Assembly: GCA_945874825.1 (NCBI GenBank)
Contig: CAMCIK010000003.1
Coordinates: 1 to 64,000, forward strand
Reading direction: 5' to 3'
DNA: 64,000 nucleotides
Source of the DNA: Phenylobacterium deserti
Lineage (GTDB): Bacteria; Pseudomonadota; Alphaproteobacteria; Caulobacterales; Caulobacteraceae
The notes below the pieces were generated by a model that saw nothing but the letters and a program-made list of their open reading frames with translations, made no database searches and had not been told where the DNA came from. Position 1 is the stretch's first letter. Each line of letters starts with the position of its first letter. Both the position numbers and the translations under genes were made by a program. Shown in pieces: positions 19,711 through 27,998 of this stretch.

Positions 19711-19741
19711 TTGATTAAATTGATCAAGATTGACTGATCAA
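19711..19741. promoter_or_regulatory. Palindromic operator-like sequence between two citrate synthase genes
   Basis: In the 102-bp divergent gap, TTGATCA (19720-19726) and TGATCAA (19735-19741) form a perfect 7+7 bp inverted repeat with an 8-bp spacer. A further half-site TTGATTA begins at 19711, and with ATCAA at 19723-19727 it makes a second, overlapping inverted repeat. The AT-rich sites stand out in an otherwise GC-rich context and lie 15-50 bp upstream of the HTH gene start. They are the obvious target for the HTH protein encoded next door. Confidence 0.55.
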
Positions 19742-19797
19742 TGCAAGGGGCGCTCCTGGGCACAGAGATTGCTGGTCACTCGATAAGGAGACCCCCC

Positions 19798-20868
19798 ATG
19801 GAAGCCGGACTTGAAGACGTCATTGCCGCCCGGACGGTGCTCTCGGATGTCGACGGCAAGGCCGGACGCCTGATCATCAGGGGCGCCTCCCTGGACAGCC
19901 TGGTTGGCGTGGAGTCCTTCGAGAGCGTCTGCGCCCGTCTCTGGGCAGGACTGTCGCCGGACCTTCCGGCCGACCTGCCCGGTGCCCTCGGGCGGGCGCG
20001 GGCGGAAGTCTGGCGCGAGGTCGACGACCTGGATGACCGCCTGGCCGCCCTGCCGCCCGTCGAGGCCCTGCGCGGACTGATGGCGCGGCTGGCTGATGGC
20101 GAAGACACCGCCACCGCCCTGCGGGTCGTCGCCGCCCCGGCCGTCTTCACGGGCGCCGTGCTGAGGCGTGCGCAGGGACTTGCGCCTGTGCGACCGGATC
20201 CCCGGGCCGGTCATGCCGCCGACCTTCTCCGGATGATTTCAGGCGTACCACCGACACCGGCCCAGGCCGCCGCCCTCGACGCCTACCTGGTCACCGTGAT
20301 CGACCATGGGCTGAACGCATCGACCTTTGCCGCCCGGGTCGCCGCTTCGACCCGGGCTGGCCTGGTCTCGGCCGCCCTCGCCGGCCTCAGCGCCCTCAAG
20401 GGACCCCTGCATGGTGGTGCCCCCGGACCGGTGATCGACATGCTGGACGCCATCGGGACACCGGACCAGGCGCGGGCTTGGCTTGAGGCTGCGCTGGACG
20501 GAGGGGACCGGCTGATGGGTTTCGGGCACCGCGTCTACCGGGTCCGTGACCCCCGGGCCGACGCCCTGAAGTCAGCCATCCGCCGCCTCGGCGCCGATCA
20601 GGGCCGCCTCGCCCTGGGCGAAGCCGTCGAGGCGGCCGCCCTGGAGATCCTGCGCACCCGCAAGCCGGAGCGGGCGCTTGAGACGAATGTCGAGTTCTAT
20701 ACGGCCCTCCTGCTCGAGGCCCTGTCGATCCCGCCCGCCGCCTTCACCTGCATATTCGCCGCGGGCCGGGTCGCCGGATGGACCGCCCACGCCTGGGAGC
20801 AGGTCGCCACGGGGCGGCTGATCCGGCCCCAGTCGATCTATGTCGGGCCGGTTCCGGCTGCCGCCTGA
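19798..20868 (+). CDS. Citrate synthase / 2-methylcitrate synthase family enzyme
   Basis: A 356-residue citrate-synthase fold enzyme condensing an acyl-CoA with oxaloacetate. Key segments are the first His in VTVIDHGLNASTFAARV, GPLHGGAPGPV, the second His in LMGFGHRVYRVRDPRADAL, and the Asp-equivalent region ETNVEFYTALLLEALSIP, where Glu stands in the place usually held by Asp. The start at ATG 19798 has a good ribosome site (AAGGAG at 19785-19790). Whether it makes citrate or methylcitrate cannot be decided. It diverges from the HTH-fused paralogue. Confidence 0.85.
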   Translation: MEAGLEDVIAARTVLSDVDGKAGRLIIRGASLDSLVGVESFESVCARLWAGLSPDLPADLPGALGRARAEVWREVDDLDDRLAALPPVEALRGLMARLADGEDTATALRVVAAPAVFTGAVLRRAQGLAPVRPDPRAGHAADLLRMISGVPPTPAQAAALDAYLVTVIDHGLNASTFAARVAASTRAGLVSAALAGLSALKGPLHGGAPGPVIDMLDAIGTPDQARAWLEAALDGGDRLMGFGHRVYRVRDPRADALKSAIRRLGADQGRLALGEAVEAAALEILRTRKPERALETNVEFYTALLLEALSIPPAAFTCIFAAGRVAGWTAHAWEQVATGRLIRPQSIYVGPVPAAA

Positions 20869-20917
20869 TCCGTGGGGTGGATTGGCTGAGGGCGGCCCAG
20901 AGGCTAGAAGGGGCGTC

Positions 20918-21856
20918 ATGTCGTCCGAAATGCGAGCCTCTGACCTTCCGCCTGCCAGCCTGACCCGGGGCATCACCCTGATGTCGGTCGGCGTCGCCGC
21001 CCTGCTGGTCGCGGTCAAGGCCATTGCCTGGATGGCCTCGGGGTCAGTGGCCCTCCTCGCCTCGCTGGCGGATTCGGCCCTCGACCTCGTCGCTTCGACC
21101 ATCACCTTCTTCGCTGTCCGCTATGCAGCGGTGCCGCCGGATGATGACCACCGCTTCGGTCACGGCAAGGCCGAGGCCTTCGCCAGCCTCCTGCAGGCCG
21201 GCCTGGTCTTCGCCTCGGCGGCCCTGATCGGACAGGAGGCCATCCGCAGCCTGCTGAACCCCGAGCCCATTGCGGCGGAGGGCTGGGCCCTGGCGGTGAT
21301 GATCTTCTCGATCGTCATGACCTTCGCCCTGATCACCGCCCAGACCTGGGTCCTGAAGCGTACGCGTTCGGTGGCGGTCAGCGGCGACAGGGCGCATTAC
21401 GCCTCGGACCTGTTCTCGAACCTGGCGGCCCTGGCCGGGATTGCGGCTTCGGCCTGGCTGGGCATCCAGGGCCTGGACGGCGCGGCCGCCCTGCTGATTG
21501 CAGGCCTGCTATTGTGGGGGGCCATCAGCGTCTTCCGCGAGGCCGCGGTGCAGCTGATGGACCAGGAGCTACCGGCGGCGGACCGCGCCCGGATCGTCGA
21601 GCTGGTCACCCAGGACCCACGCCTGAGCGACGTCCACCAGCTGCGCACCCGGGCCTCTGGGCCCTATGTGCACATGCAGATGCATGTGGACCTGGAACCC
21701 CTGCTGACCCTTGCGGACGCCCATCAGGTGATCGTCGAGGCCGAGCGGCGGCTTCTGGCCGCCTTCCCGATGGCCGACATCCTGATCCATCCGGATCCGA
21801 GGGGCCTCGCCGAACCCCATGGCGGGGCTTTCGCGGAAGTCGCGGCCGCAGAGTAA
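20918..21856 (+). CDS. Cation diffusion facilitator (CDF) metal efflux transporter
   Basis: A 312-residue inner-membrane proton-coupled divalent metal exporter of the FieF/ZitB class. Site A residues appear in ASLADSALDLVAS (Asp-x3-Asp) and GDRAHYASDLFSN (His-x3-Asp); DHRFGHGKAEAFASL is the signature loop. Six hydrophobic helices are followed by a cytoplasmic domain with metal-binding His (YVHMQMHVDLEPLLTLADAH). The D-D-H-D pattern suggests Zn, Fe or Cd. The start is ATG 20918. No adjacent metalloregulator is seen. Confidence 0.92.
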   Translation: MSSEMRASDLPPASLTRGITLMSVGVAALLVAVKAIAWMASGSVALLASLADSALDLVASTITFFAVRYAAVPPDDDHRFGHGKAEAFASLLQAGLVFASAALIGQEAIRSLLNPEPIAAEGWALAVMIFSIVMTFALITAQTWVLKRTRSVAVSGDRAHYASDLFSNLAALAGIAASAWLGIQGLDGAAALLIAGLLLWGAISVFREAAVQLMDQELPAADRARIVELVTQDPRLSDVHQLRTRASGPYVHMQMHVDLEPLLTLADAHQVIVEAERRLLAAFPMADILIHPDPRGLAEPHGGAFAEVAAAE

Positions 21857-21918
21857 ACCGCCCCTTAAGGTCTGATCCGCTTGATGTTCGCAGACTCACG
21901 ACGTCCCGCGGGCCAGGC

Positions 21919-22590
21919 ATGACCGAACGCATACTGCATCACTTCCCGCTGGACCCCGCCTCCCGTCAGGTACGCCTCGTCCTGGGCGAGAAGCGCCTCG
22001 CCTTCAACGAGCAGACGGTCCGTTACTGGGAGCAGCCCGACGCCTTCCTGGACCTCAACCCCTCGGGGGTGACGCCGGTCATGGTGGAGGACGGGCTGGT
22101 GCTCTGCGAGTCCCGGACCATCCTCGACCACCTCGAGGAAACCTGCCCTGAGCCCCCGCTCCTAGGACGGGCACCAGAGGAGCGCGCCGAGGCTCGGCGC
22201 CTGGTCCTCTGGTTCGACCGCAAGTTCGACCTGGAGGTGGCCGGCTACCTGCTTCACGAAAAGATGGAGAAGCGGCTTCTGGGCCTGGGAGCGCCAGACC
22301 TGGCGGCCCTCCGTCAGGGTCGGGAGGCCCTTCGCCACCACATGGCCTACTTGGAGGCCCTGCTCTCGGCCCGGGACTGGCTGGCAGGCCGGCGCCTGTC
22401 CCTGGCCGACTTCGCCGCCGCCGCCTACCTGTCGGTGATCGACTACCTGGGGGATGTCCCCTGGGACGGATATCCGGCGGTCAAGACCTGGTACATGAAG
22501 CTCAAGTCCCGCCCGGCCTTTCGTCCCATCCTTGCCGACCGCTGGCCCGGACTGGCTCCAGCGGCGCACTATGACGACCTCGACTTCTGA
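21919..22590 (+). CDS. fzlA: Glutathione-S-transferase-fold protein, FzlA-like (FtsZ-associated division factor)
   Basis: A 223-residue GST-like protein: N-terminal thioredoxin fold (LHHFPLDPASRQVRLVLGEKR, NPSGVTPVMVEDGLVLCESR) and an all-helical C-terminal domain (RDWLAGRRLSLADFAAAAYL), ending in the short conserved tail HYDDLDF. In Caulobacter the FzlA protein of this type binds FtsZ and is needed for constriction; the tail and the queG neighbour support the match. The last 20 bp overlap the queG start. It could alternatively be an ordinary GST, but the tail argues otherwise. Confidence 0.7.
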   Translation: MTERILHHFPLDPASRQVRLVLGEKRLAFNEQTVRYWEQPDAFLDLNPSGVTPVMVEDGLVLCESRTILDHLEETCPEPPLLGRAPEERAEARRLVLWFDRKFDLEVAGYLLHEKMEKRLLGLGAPDLAALRQGREALRHHMAYLEALLSARDWLAGRRLSLADFAAAAYLSVIDYLGDVPWDGYPAVKTWYMKLKSRPAFRPILADRWPGLAPAAHYDDLDF

Positions 22591-23704
22591 CCCCCGGGAC
22601 GAGATCCGCCGCCGGGCGGCCGGGCTGGGCTTTGAGGTCTGCCGGTTCACCGGGCTCGACTCGCCCTGGCCGGCGACCGCCCGGCTGCAGGCCTTCCTGG
22701 AGGCGGGACGCCAGGGCGAGATGGACTGGATGGCCGCCACGGCGGATCGGCGCGCCCACCCCCGTTCCCTCTGGCCGGAAGCCCGTAGCGCGGTCGTCCT
22801 GGGCCTGAACTACGGCCCCGAGGCCGATCCCCTGGAGGGCCTGGCCCTGCGCGACCGGGGGCTCATCTCGGTCTATGCCCGGGGGGAGGACTATCACGAC
22901 ATCATCAAGGGCCGGCTCAAGCAGCTGGGGGGCTGGATGGCCTCGCGGACGGGTGCCGGGCTGAAGGTCTTCGTCGATACCGCCCCCCTTATGGAGAAAC
23001 CCCTGGCCCAGCAGGCGGGCCTGGGCTGGCAGGGCAAGCACACCAACCTGGTCAGCCGCAACTTCGGCTCCTGGCTCTTCCTCGGCGTGATCCTCACCGA
23101 GGCGGTCCTGACGCCCGACGCGCCCGAGACGGACCATTGCGGCCAGTGCCGGGCCTGCCTCGATGCCTGTCCGACAGCGGCCTTCCCCGCACCCTATCAG
23201 CTCGATGCCCGGCGCTGCGTCTCCTACCTGACCATAGAGCACAGGGGGCCGGTGGATCCGGAACTGCGGCCAGGCCTGGGCAACCGGATCTATGGCTGCG
23301 ACGACTGCCTGGCGGTCTGCCCCTGGAACAAGTTCGCCCAGGCCGGACGCGAACAGAGGCTTGCAGCCCGGGACGACCTCGCGGCCCCGCCCCTAGCCGA
23401 GCTGGTGGCCCTGGATGACGCCGCCTTCCGGGCCCGGTTCGCCCGTTCACCGGTCAAGCGCACGGGCCGGGACCGGTTCCTGCGCAATGTCCTGTACGCC
23501 ATCGGCAATTCCGGCGATCCGGCCCTGGTCCCGGCTGCAAGGGCACGGCTGGAAGACGCCTCGCCCCTGGTGCGGGGTGCCGCGGTCTGGGCGCTGGGGC
23601 GACTTCTGCCGCTCCCGGAGACCTTAGAACTCGCTCGCAGTCATGCAGACGCCGAGACCGATCCCACCGTCCTTGCGGAATGGGCGGCGGTTCAGTCGAC
23701 GTAG
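22571..23704 (+). CDS. queG: Epoxyqueuosine reductase QueG
   Basis: Cobalamin-dependent iron-sulfur enzyme performing the last step of queuosine synthesis in tRNA. The 377 residues include the N-terminal cobalamin-binding part (LGFEVCRFTGLDSPWPA), two 4Fe-4S clusters (CGQCRACLDACP about 190-203 and CDDCLAVCPWNKF about 242-254 with an upstream Cys), and a C-terminal HEAT-like region (ARLEDASPLVRGAAVWALGRL). The ATG at 22571 lies inside the end of fzlA, so translation is likely coupled. Its end overlaps the convergent crotonase gene by 13 bp. Confidence 0.95.
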   Translation: MTTSTSDPRDEIRRRAAGLGFEVCRFTGLDSPWPATARLQAFLEAGRQGEMDWMAATADRRAHPRSLWPEARSAVVLGLNYGPEADPLEGLALRDRGLISVYARGEDYHDIIKGRLKQLGGWMASRTGAGLKVFVDTAPLMEKPLAQQAGLGWQGKHTNLVSRNFGSWLFLGVILTEAVLTPDAPETDHCGQCRACLDACPTAAFPAPYQLDARRCVSYLTIEHRGPVDPELRPGLGNRIYGCDDCLAVCPWNKFAQAGREQRLAARDDLAAPPLAELVALDDAAFRARFARSPVKRTGRDRFLRNVLYAIGNSGDPALVPAARARLEDASPLVRGAAVWALGRLLPLPETLELARSHADAETDPTVLAEWAAVQST

Positions 23705-24495
23705 ACGCCCGGCCGGTTCTCCATGGCCGCCTTCACCGCCTCAACCTGGTTCGGCGAGCCGATCAGGGCCCCCTGCTCCTGGCTCTCGGCGAGGAGGATG
23801 GCGTGTTGGTCGGCGTCCGGGGCCAGGTCCAGGAGGCGCTTGCCGGCACGGATGGCCTCGGGGTTCTTCGAGGCGATGTCGGCGGCCATGGCCAGGGCCT
23901 CGGCGCGGGGATCGGCGCAGACCCGGGTGGCGAGACCCAGGCGCTGGGCCTCCTCGCCATTGAAGACCCGTCCCGTGTAGGTGAGCTCCCGGGCGACGTC
24001 GTCGCGCACCAGCCGCTTCATCAGCACGAGGCCCGCCATGTCGGGCACCAGGCCCCACTTGATCTCGAGAACCGCCATGCGGACATCCGGGGTGACGAAG
24101 CGGATGTCGGCACCCAGGGCCAGCTGGAATCCGCCGCCGAAGGCGACCCCATGGATGGCGGCGATGACAGGGACGGTCTGCTCGCGCCAGACCATGACGG
24201 CGTGCTGGGCGTGGTTGGACCCACCTTCTGTACGCTGGGGGGTAATGAGGCCCGCCCCGCCCCGACGTTCGCCGGAGGCCATCTTGGCGAAATTGCCCAT
24301 GTCGAGGCCTGCACAGAAGGCCCGGCCATCGCCCGAGAGCACGATGGCCCGTACGCCCTTCTCGGTCTTGAGGCGCTCGCCCGTGTCGATGAGGGCCTGG
24401 AACATGCGGTCGTCGAGGGCGTTCATCTTGTCGGTGCGGACCAGACGGACGTCAGCGACGCCGTTGTCGAGGGTCACCTGGATGCGGTCGTCCAT
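23692..24495 (-). CDS. Enoyl-CoA hydratase/isomerase (crotonase) family protein
   Basis: A 267-residue crotonase-fold enzyme acting on acyl-CoAs. It has the oxyanion-hole segments GDGRAFCAGLDMGNFAKM and AIHGVAFGGGFQLALGADIRF, followed by RMAVLEIKWGLVPDMAGLVLMKRL. The usual catalytic Glu of hydratases near VLEIKWGLVPD is present, so hydratase activity is possible. It lies 11 bp after a GST-like gene and probably shares its transcript. Substrate chain length cannot be inferred. Confidence 0.9.
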   Translation of the reverse strand: MDDRIQVTLDNGVADVRLVRTDKMNALDDRMFQALIDTGERLKTEKGVRAIVLSGDGRAFCAGLDMGNFAKMASGERRGGAGLITPQRTEGGSNHAQHAVMVWREQTVPVIAAIHGVAFGGGFQLALGADIRFVTPDVRMAVLEIKWGLVPDMAGLVLMKRLVRDDVARELTYTGRVFNGEEAQRLGLATRVCADPRAEALAMAADIASKNPEAIRAGKRLLDLAPDADQHAILLAESQEQGALIGSPNQVEAVKAAMENRPGVYVD

Positions 24496-24506
24496 GGAAG
24501 TCTCCT

Positions 24507-25421
24507 TCAGGTCTTGCCGGGGACGGCGATGTAGCCGACCCGGGGGAAATGCAGGTGCAGGCGGCCGAGGTCAGTGGTCTCCTGCGCCAGGATGAGCCGG
24601 TTGTGGCGAGCCGCCACCAGGGTCCCGGAAATAGGGTCCCGGCCATAGTCGTCGGCCATGACCACCACCGGATCGCCGGGGGACAGGCCAAGGGCGTCAT
24701 TGGGGTCATGCGGCGGCGGGTCCGCAGGCCGGACGCTGCGGGCGATGGCCAGGGCCTCCGCCCCGGTCATGTCCTGCCGCACGCCATGTCCGATCTCCGC
24801 CATGCGGGCGCGCCAGGCCTCCAGCCGGTCAAGGCCTGCGGTCAGGCGGGCGTAGGTGTCGGGCAGGGCGCCCTTCAGCCACCAGATGTTCATCCAGGCC
24901 GCAGCGTCAGCCAGGCCGGGGCGCTCGCCCGCCAGGAAGGGCGCCTCATGCAGGGCGTCGTCAATCCAGGCGGCATGACCCCGCCACTGGACCCGCATGG
25001 GCCCCGCCGCCTGGGCCATGGCCTCCACGTCAAAGGGCCGCCCCGACAGCTTCTCGCGATCCGCGATGAAGGCCTTGGGCGTCAGGTGACCCAGTTCCCC
25101 GAAGATCACCGGAACCGTGGCCTGGAAGAACAGCCGGTCGGCCCAGAGGTTGATGCCCCTCAGGCCTGCCAGACCCCGGTCGCCGGGAAGGGGGGAGCGC
25201 CTCTGCAGCTCATCGAGTATCGCCTGGGAGTCGCAGTAAACGTCCGCGCCGACCTGCAGGACAGGCGCCCGCCGGTAGCCCCCCGTGAGCGGCGTCAGGT
25301 CCGGCTTGGGCATGATGTTGGGCGTGATCACCGAGGACCAGGCCTGGCCGGTCATGCCGCAGACGATCCGCACCTTCTCCGAGAAGGGCGAGGCGTCGTA
25401 GTGGTGAAGGATAGGGTCCAT
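24507..25421 (-). CDS. Glutathione S-transferase family protein with C-terminal extension
   Basis: A 304-residue protein. Residues 1-80 form the thioredoxin-like GST domain (LHHYDASPFSEKVRIVCGM, RRAPVLQVGADVYCDSQAIL) with the Ser/Tyr region of beta/alpha-class enzymes. An all-helical domain follows (to about 215, EAPFLAGERPGLADAAAWM). The last 75 residues form an extra small domain (LGLSPGDPVVVMADDYGRDPIS, HNRLILAQETTDLGRLHLHF) not found in standard GSTs. It is upstream of the crotonase gene on the same strand. Function of the extension is unknown. Confidence 0.85.
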   Translation of the reverse strand: MDPILHHYDASPFSEKVRIVCGMTGQAWSSVITPNIMPKPDLTPLTGGYRRAPVLQVGADVYCDSQAILDELQRRSPLPGDRGLAGLRGINLWADRLFFQATVPVIFGELGHLTPKAFIADREKLSGRPFDVEAMAQAAGPMRVQWRGHAAWIDDALHEAPFLAGERPGLADAAAWMNIWWLKGALPDTYARLTAGLDRLEAWRARMAEIGHGVRQDMTGAEALAIARSVRPADPPPHDPNDALGLSPGDPVVVMADDYGRDPISGTLVAARHNRLILAQETTDLGRLHLHFPRVGYIAVPGKT

Positions 25422-25490
25422 GGGCTCTCCCCGCCGAAACCGGATTGCACGCTGTCACGGATTTCACCGGCGGGCCACCGTGACGCAAGG

Positions 25491-26324
25491 TCAGCGCCAG
25501 CGGATCAGGGCCTCCTGGGCGGCCTCGGCCACCAGCCTTCCGTCCCGGGCATAGATCTGACCCCGGTTGAAGCCCCGCCCGCCCGAGGCCGAGGGGCTGT
25601 CCTGGACGAACAGGTGCCAGTCTTGGAAGTCGGTCGGCTGGTGGAACCACATGGCATGGTCCAGGCTGGCCGCCTGCAGACGCCCGCTGTCCCAGTCCAC
25701 CCCGTGCGGGCGCAGGGAAGCGTCCATCAGGGTCATGTCCGAGCCATAGGCCAGGGCGCACTGGTTGACGGCGACGTCATTGCCCAGGGGTAGGCGAGTG
25801 CGGAACCAGCACATGTCCACCGGCTCGCGGACGCCGACGACGCCATGCGGGACAGGATCGCAGGGCTTGAGCTCCACAGGCCAGATCCGCCGTGTCGTCG
25901 GGTCGAGGCCGGCCTCGGCGCGCAGCTCTTCCTCATTCTTCAGGGTTTCCGGCGGCGGGGCCTCGGGCATGGGCAACTGGTGCTCGAATCCCGTCTCGGG
26001 AACCTGGAAGGAGGCTGCCAGGTTGAAGATCTGCTTGCCGTTCTGGATGGCCACCACCCGGCGCACGCTGAAAGACCCGCCATCCCGGGCCCTGTCGACC
26101 TGGAACAGGATCGGGAGCTTCGGGTTCCCGGGGCGGATGAAATAGCTGTGCAGGGAGTGGCAGACCCGGTCCTCGATCGTCCGGTAGGCGGCAGCCAGGG
26201 CCTGGGCCACCACCTGACCGCCATAGATCCGGCGGGTCTCGAAGGGCGGGTTGAAACCCCGGAAGAGGTCCGTGTCCAGGGTCTCCAGGTCGAGGATGGT
26301 CAGGATTTCATTGTCTTCGGACAT
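25491..26324 (-). CDS. tesB: Acyl-CoA thioesterase II (TesB-like)
   Basis: A double-hotdog thioesterase hydrolysing acyl-CoA to free fatty acid and CoA. The 277 residues show the first hotdog (FETRRIYGGQVVAQALAAAYRT, HSLHSYFIRPGNPKLPILFQVDRARDGGSFSVRRVVA in shortened pieces) and the second (GSDMTLMDASLRPHGVDW, LDHAMWFHQP, HLFVQDSPSASGGRGFNRGQ), containing the Asp, Ser/Thr and Gln catalytic set. It follows rfbC by 22 bp on the same strand and precedes the GST and crotonase genes. Confidence 0.93.
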   Translation of the reverse strand: MSEDNEILTILDLETLDTDLFRGFNPPFETRRIYGGQVVAQALAAAYRTIEDRVCHSLHSYFIRPGNPKLPILFQVDRARDGGSFSVRRVVAIQNGKQIFNLAASFQVPETGFEHQLPMPEAPPPETLKNEEELRAEAGLDPTTRRIWPVELKPCDPVPHGVVGVREPVDMCWFRTRLPLGNDVAVNQCALAYGSDMTLMDASLRPHGVDWDSGRLQAASLDHAMWFHQPTDFQDWHLFVQDSPSASGGRGFNRGQIYARDGRLVAEAAQEALIRWR

Positions 26325-26346
26325 GCGGCGCCTGGATGCGGAGGAC

Positions 26347-26904
26347 TCAGAAGGACAGGGGCGGAAGATCAGCGAGGCGGGGCAGGACGAGGTCCTTGTC
26401 CGAAAGAACGGCCCGGTCCGGCGGGACCGGCCAGTCGATGGCGAGGTCGGGATCGTTCCAGATCACGCCGCCCTCGGTCTGCGGCGCATAGTCGCCGTCG
26501 ACCTTGTAGGCCAGCATGACATCATCGCAGAGGGTGCAGTAGCCGTGGGCGAAGCCCCGGGGCACGAAGAGCTGTTCCCCGCCCTCGGCGGTCAGCCGGG
26601 CCGAGACCCAGCGCCCCCGGGTGGGCGAACCTGCCCTCACGTCGACGGCGACGTCGAGGATGGCGCCGGCCAGGACTCGCACCAGCTTGGCCTGGGGGTG
26701 GGGCGCCGTCTGGAAGTGAAGGCCCCGGACAGTGCCGCTGCGGGCGTTGAAGGCCTGGTTGTCCTGTACGAAGTCGATGTCGAGGCCGGCTGTGGCCAGG
26801 GACCGGCGGCTCCAGGTCTCGGAGAACCATCCACGTGCATCGCCATGGCGGCGCGGCGTGATAAGCAGGACCTCGGGAAGGGCCAGGGGCGTCAGGGTCG
26901 TCAT
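26347..26904 (-). CDS. rfbC: dTDP-4-dehydrorhamnose 3,5-epimerase
   Basis: Cupin-fold epimerase of dTDP-L-rhamnose synthesis, 185 residues. The catalytic His is in GTVRGLHFQTAPHPQAKLVRV, the Tyr region is HGYCTLCDDVMLAYKVDGDY, and GVIWNDPDLAIDWP is the family end motif. The start is ATG 26904 (MTTLTPLALPEVLL). The partner genes rfbA, rfbB and rfbD are not in this window. A divergent glycosyltransferase 44 bp away may use the sugar. Confidence 0.93.
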   Translation of the reverse strand: MTTLTPLALPEVLLITPRRHGDARGWFSETWSRRSLATAGLDIDFVQDNQAFNARSGTVRGLHFQTAPHPQAKLVRVLAGAILDVAVDVRAGSPTRGRWVSARLTAEGGEQLFVPRGFAHGYCTLCDDVMLAYKVDGDYAPQTEGGVIWNDPDLAIDWPVPPDRAVLSDKDLVLPRLADLPPLSF

Positions 26905-26948
26905 GGAGATCCCGGAATCGGGCGGCAAGGCCGCGAAGGGTGCGACGC

Positions 26949-27998
26949 ATGGCGCGGGACGCGGCGAAAGACAAGCCTGACAGGCCTCCGGAGGCCTCTG
27001 TCAGCGTCATTGTCGTGGCCTGGCAGTCCGGGGACGACCTTGCCCGGTGCCTCTTGGCCCTGGCCCGGCAGACCACGCCGCCCCGGGAGATCCTGCTGGT
27101 CGACAACGCCTCCACGGACGGCGCGCCCCAGGCAGCGGCGAAGGCGCTGCCGGAGGTGCGGCTCATCGAGGCGGGCGCCAACCTGGGCTTTGCCGCCGGG
27201 GTCAATCTCGGCGCCCGACAGGCCAGGGGCGACTGGCTGGCCCTGGTCAATCCCGACGCCTTCGCCGCACCGGACTGGCTGGAGCGCCTGATCGCCGGCG
27301 CGGCGCGCAATCCCGGTGTTGAATGCTTCGGCTGCCGCCAGACCCTGGCGGGGGCGAAGGGGCGGCTCGACGGCCTGGGCGACGTGATGAGCCTGCCCGG
27401 CATCCCCTATCGCGGCGGCTACGGCCTGGCCGATCCCGGTCCGGTGGAAGAGGGCGAGTGCTTCTCTGCCTGCGGGGGCGCCATGCTGATCCGGCGGTCC
27501 CTGTTCGAGGCCCTGGGTGGGTTCGACGAAGACCTGTTCATGTACTGCGAGGACGTTGACCTGGGCTACCGCATCCGGCTGGCGGGCGGTGCCTGCAGGG
27601 TCATCCCTGACGCCGTGGTCGACCACATCGGCTCAGCCTCCACGGGTGGGGCCGGTTCCGACTTCGCCAGCTTCCATGGCGCGCGCAACCGCATCCGGGT
27701 CTTCATCAAGGACACCCCGCCCCTGCTGTTCTGGCTGACCCTGCCCCTGCACGCCCTGGCCACCGCCGTGCTGTTCCTGAGGCTGGCGGGACAGGGGCGA
27801 CTGGGACCGAACCTGAAGGGCGCGAGGGCGGCTATCGCCGACCTGCCTGCGGCCTTCGCCGCCCGCCGACGCACCCAGGCCAACCGCAAGGCCTCCTCCT
27901 GGGACATTGCCCGGGCGATGACCTGGAATCCCCTCGACCTCCTCGGCCGGCGGGTGGTGATCCGCCGCCCGCGCCGAGGCGGCATCTCAGCCGCCTGA
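26949..27998 (+). CDS. Family 2 glycosyltransferase (rhamnosyltransferase-like)
   Basis: A 349-residue GT-A enzyme. The nucleotide-binding start is SVSVIVVAWQSGDDLARCL, followed by ILLVDNASTDGAP, LGFAAGVNLGARQA and the DxD-like NPDAFAAPDWLE. The FSACGGAMLIRRSLFEALGG and DLFMYCEDVDLGYRIRLAGG motifs mark the WbbL/rhamnosyltransferase subgroup. A C-terminal hydrophobic stretch (PLLFWLTLPLHALATAVLFL) suggests membrane association. The adjacent divergent rfbC supports rhamnose as donor sugar, though this is inference. Its end overlaps the convergent FKBP gene by 12 bp. Confidence 0.88.
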   Translation: MARDAAKDKPDRPPEASVSVIVVAWQSGDDLARCLLALARQTTPPREILLVDNASTDGAPQAAAKALPEVRLIEAGANLGFAAGVNLGARQARGDWLALVNPDAFAAPDWLERLIAGAARNPGVECFGCRQTLAGAKGRLDGLGDVMSLPGIPYRGGYGLADPGPVEEGECFSACGGAMLIRRSLFEALGGFDEDLFMYCEDVDLGYRIRLAGGACRVIPDAVVDHIGSASTGGAGSDFASFHGARNRIRVFIKDTPPLLFWLTLPLHALATAVLFLRLAGQGRLGPNLKGARAAIADLPAAFAARRRTQANRKASSWDIARAMTWNPLDLLGRRVVIRRPRRGGISAA

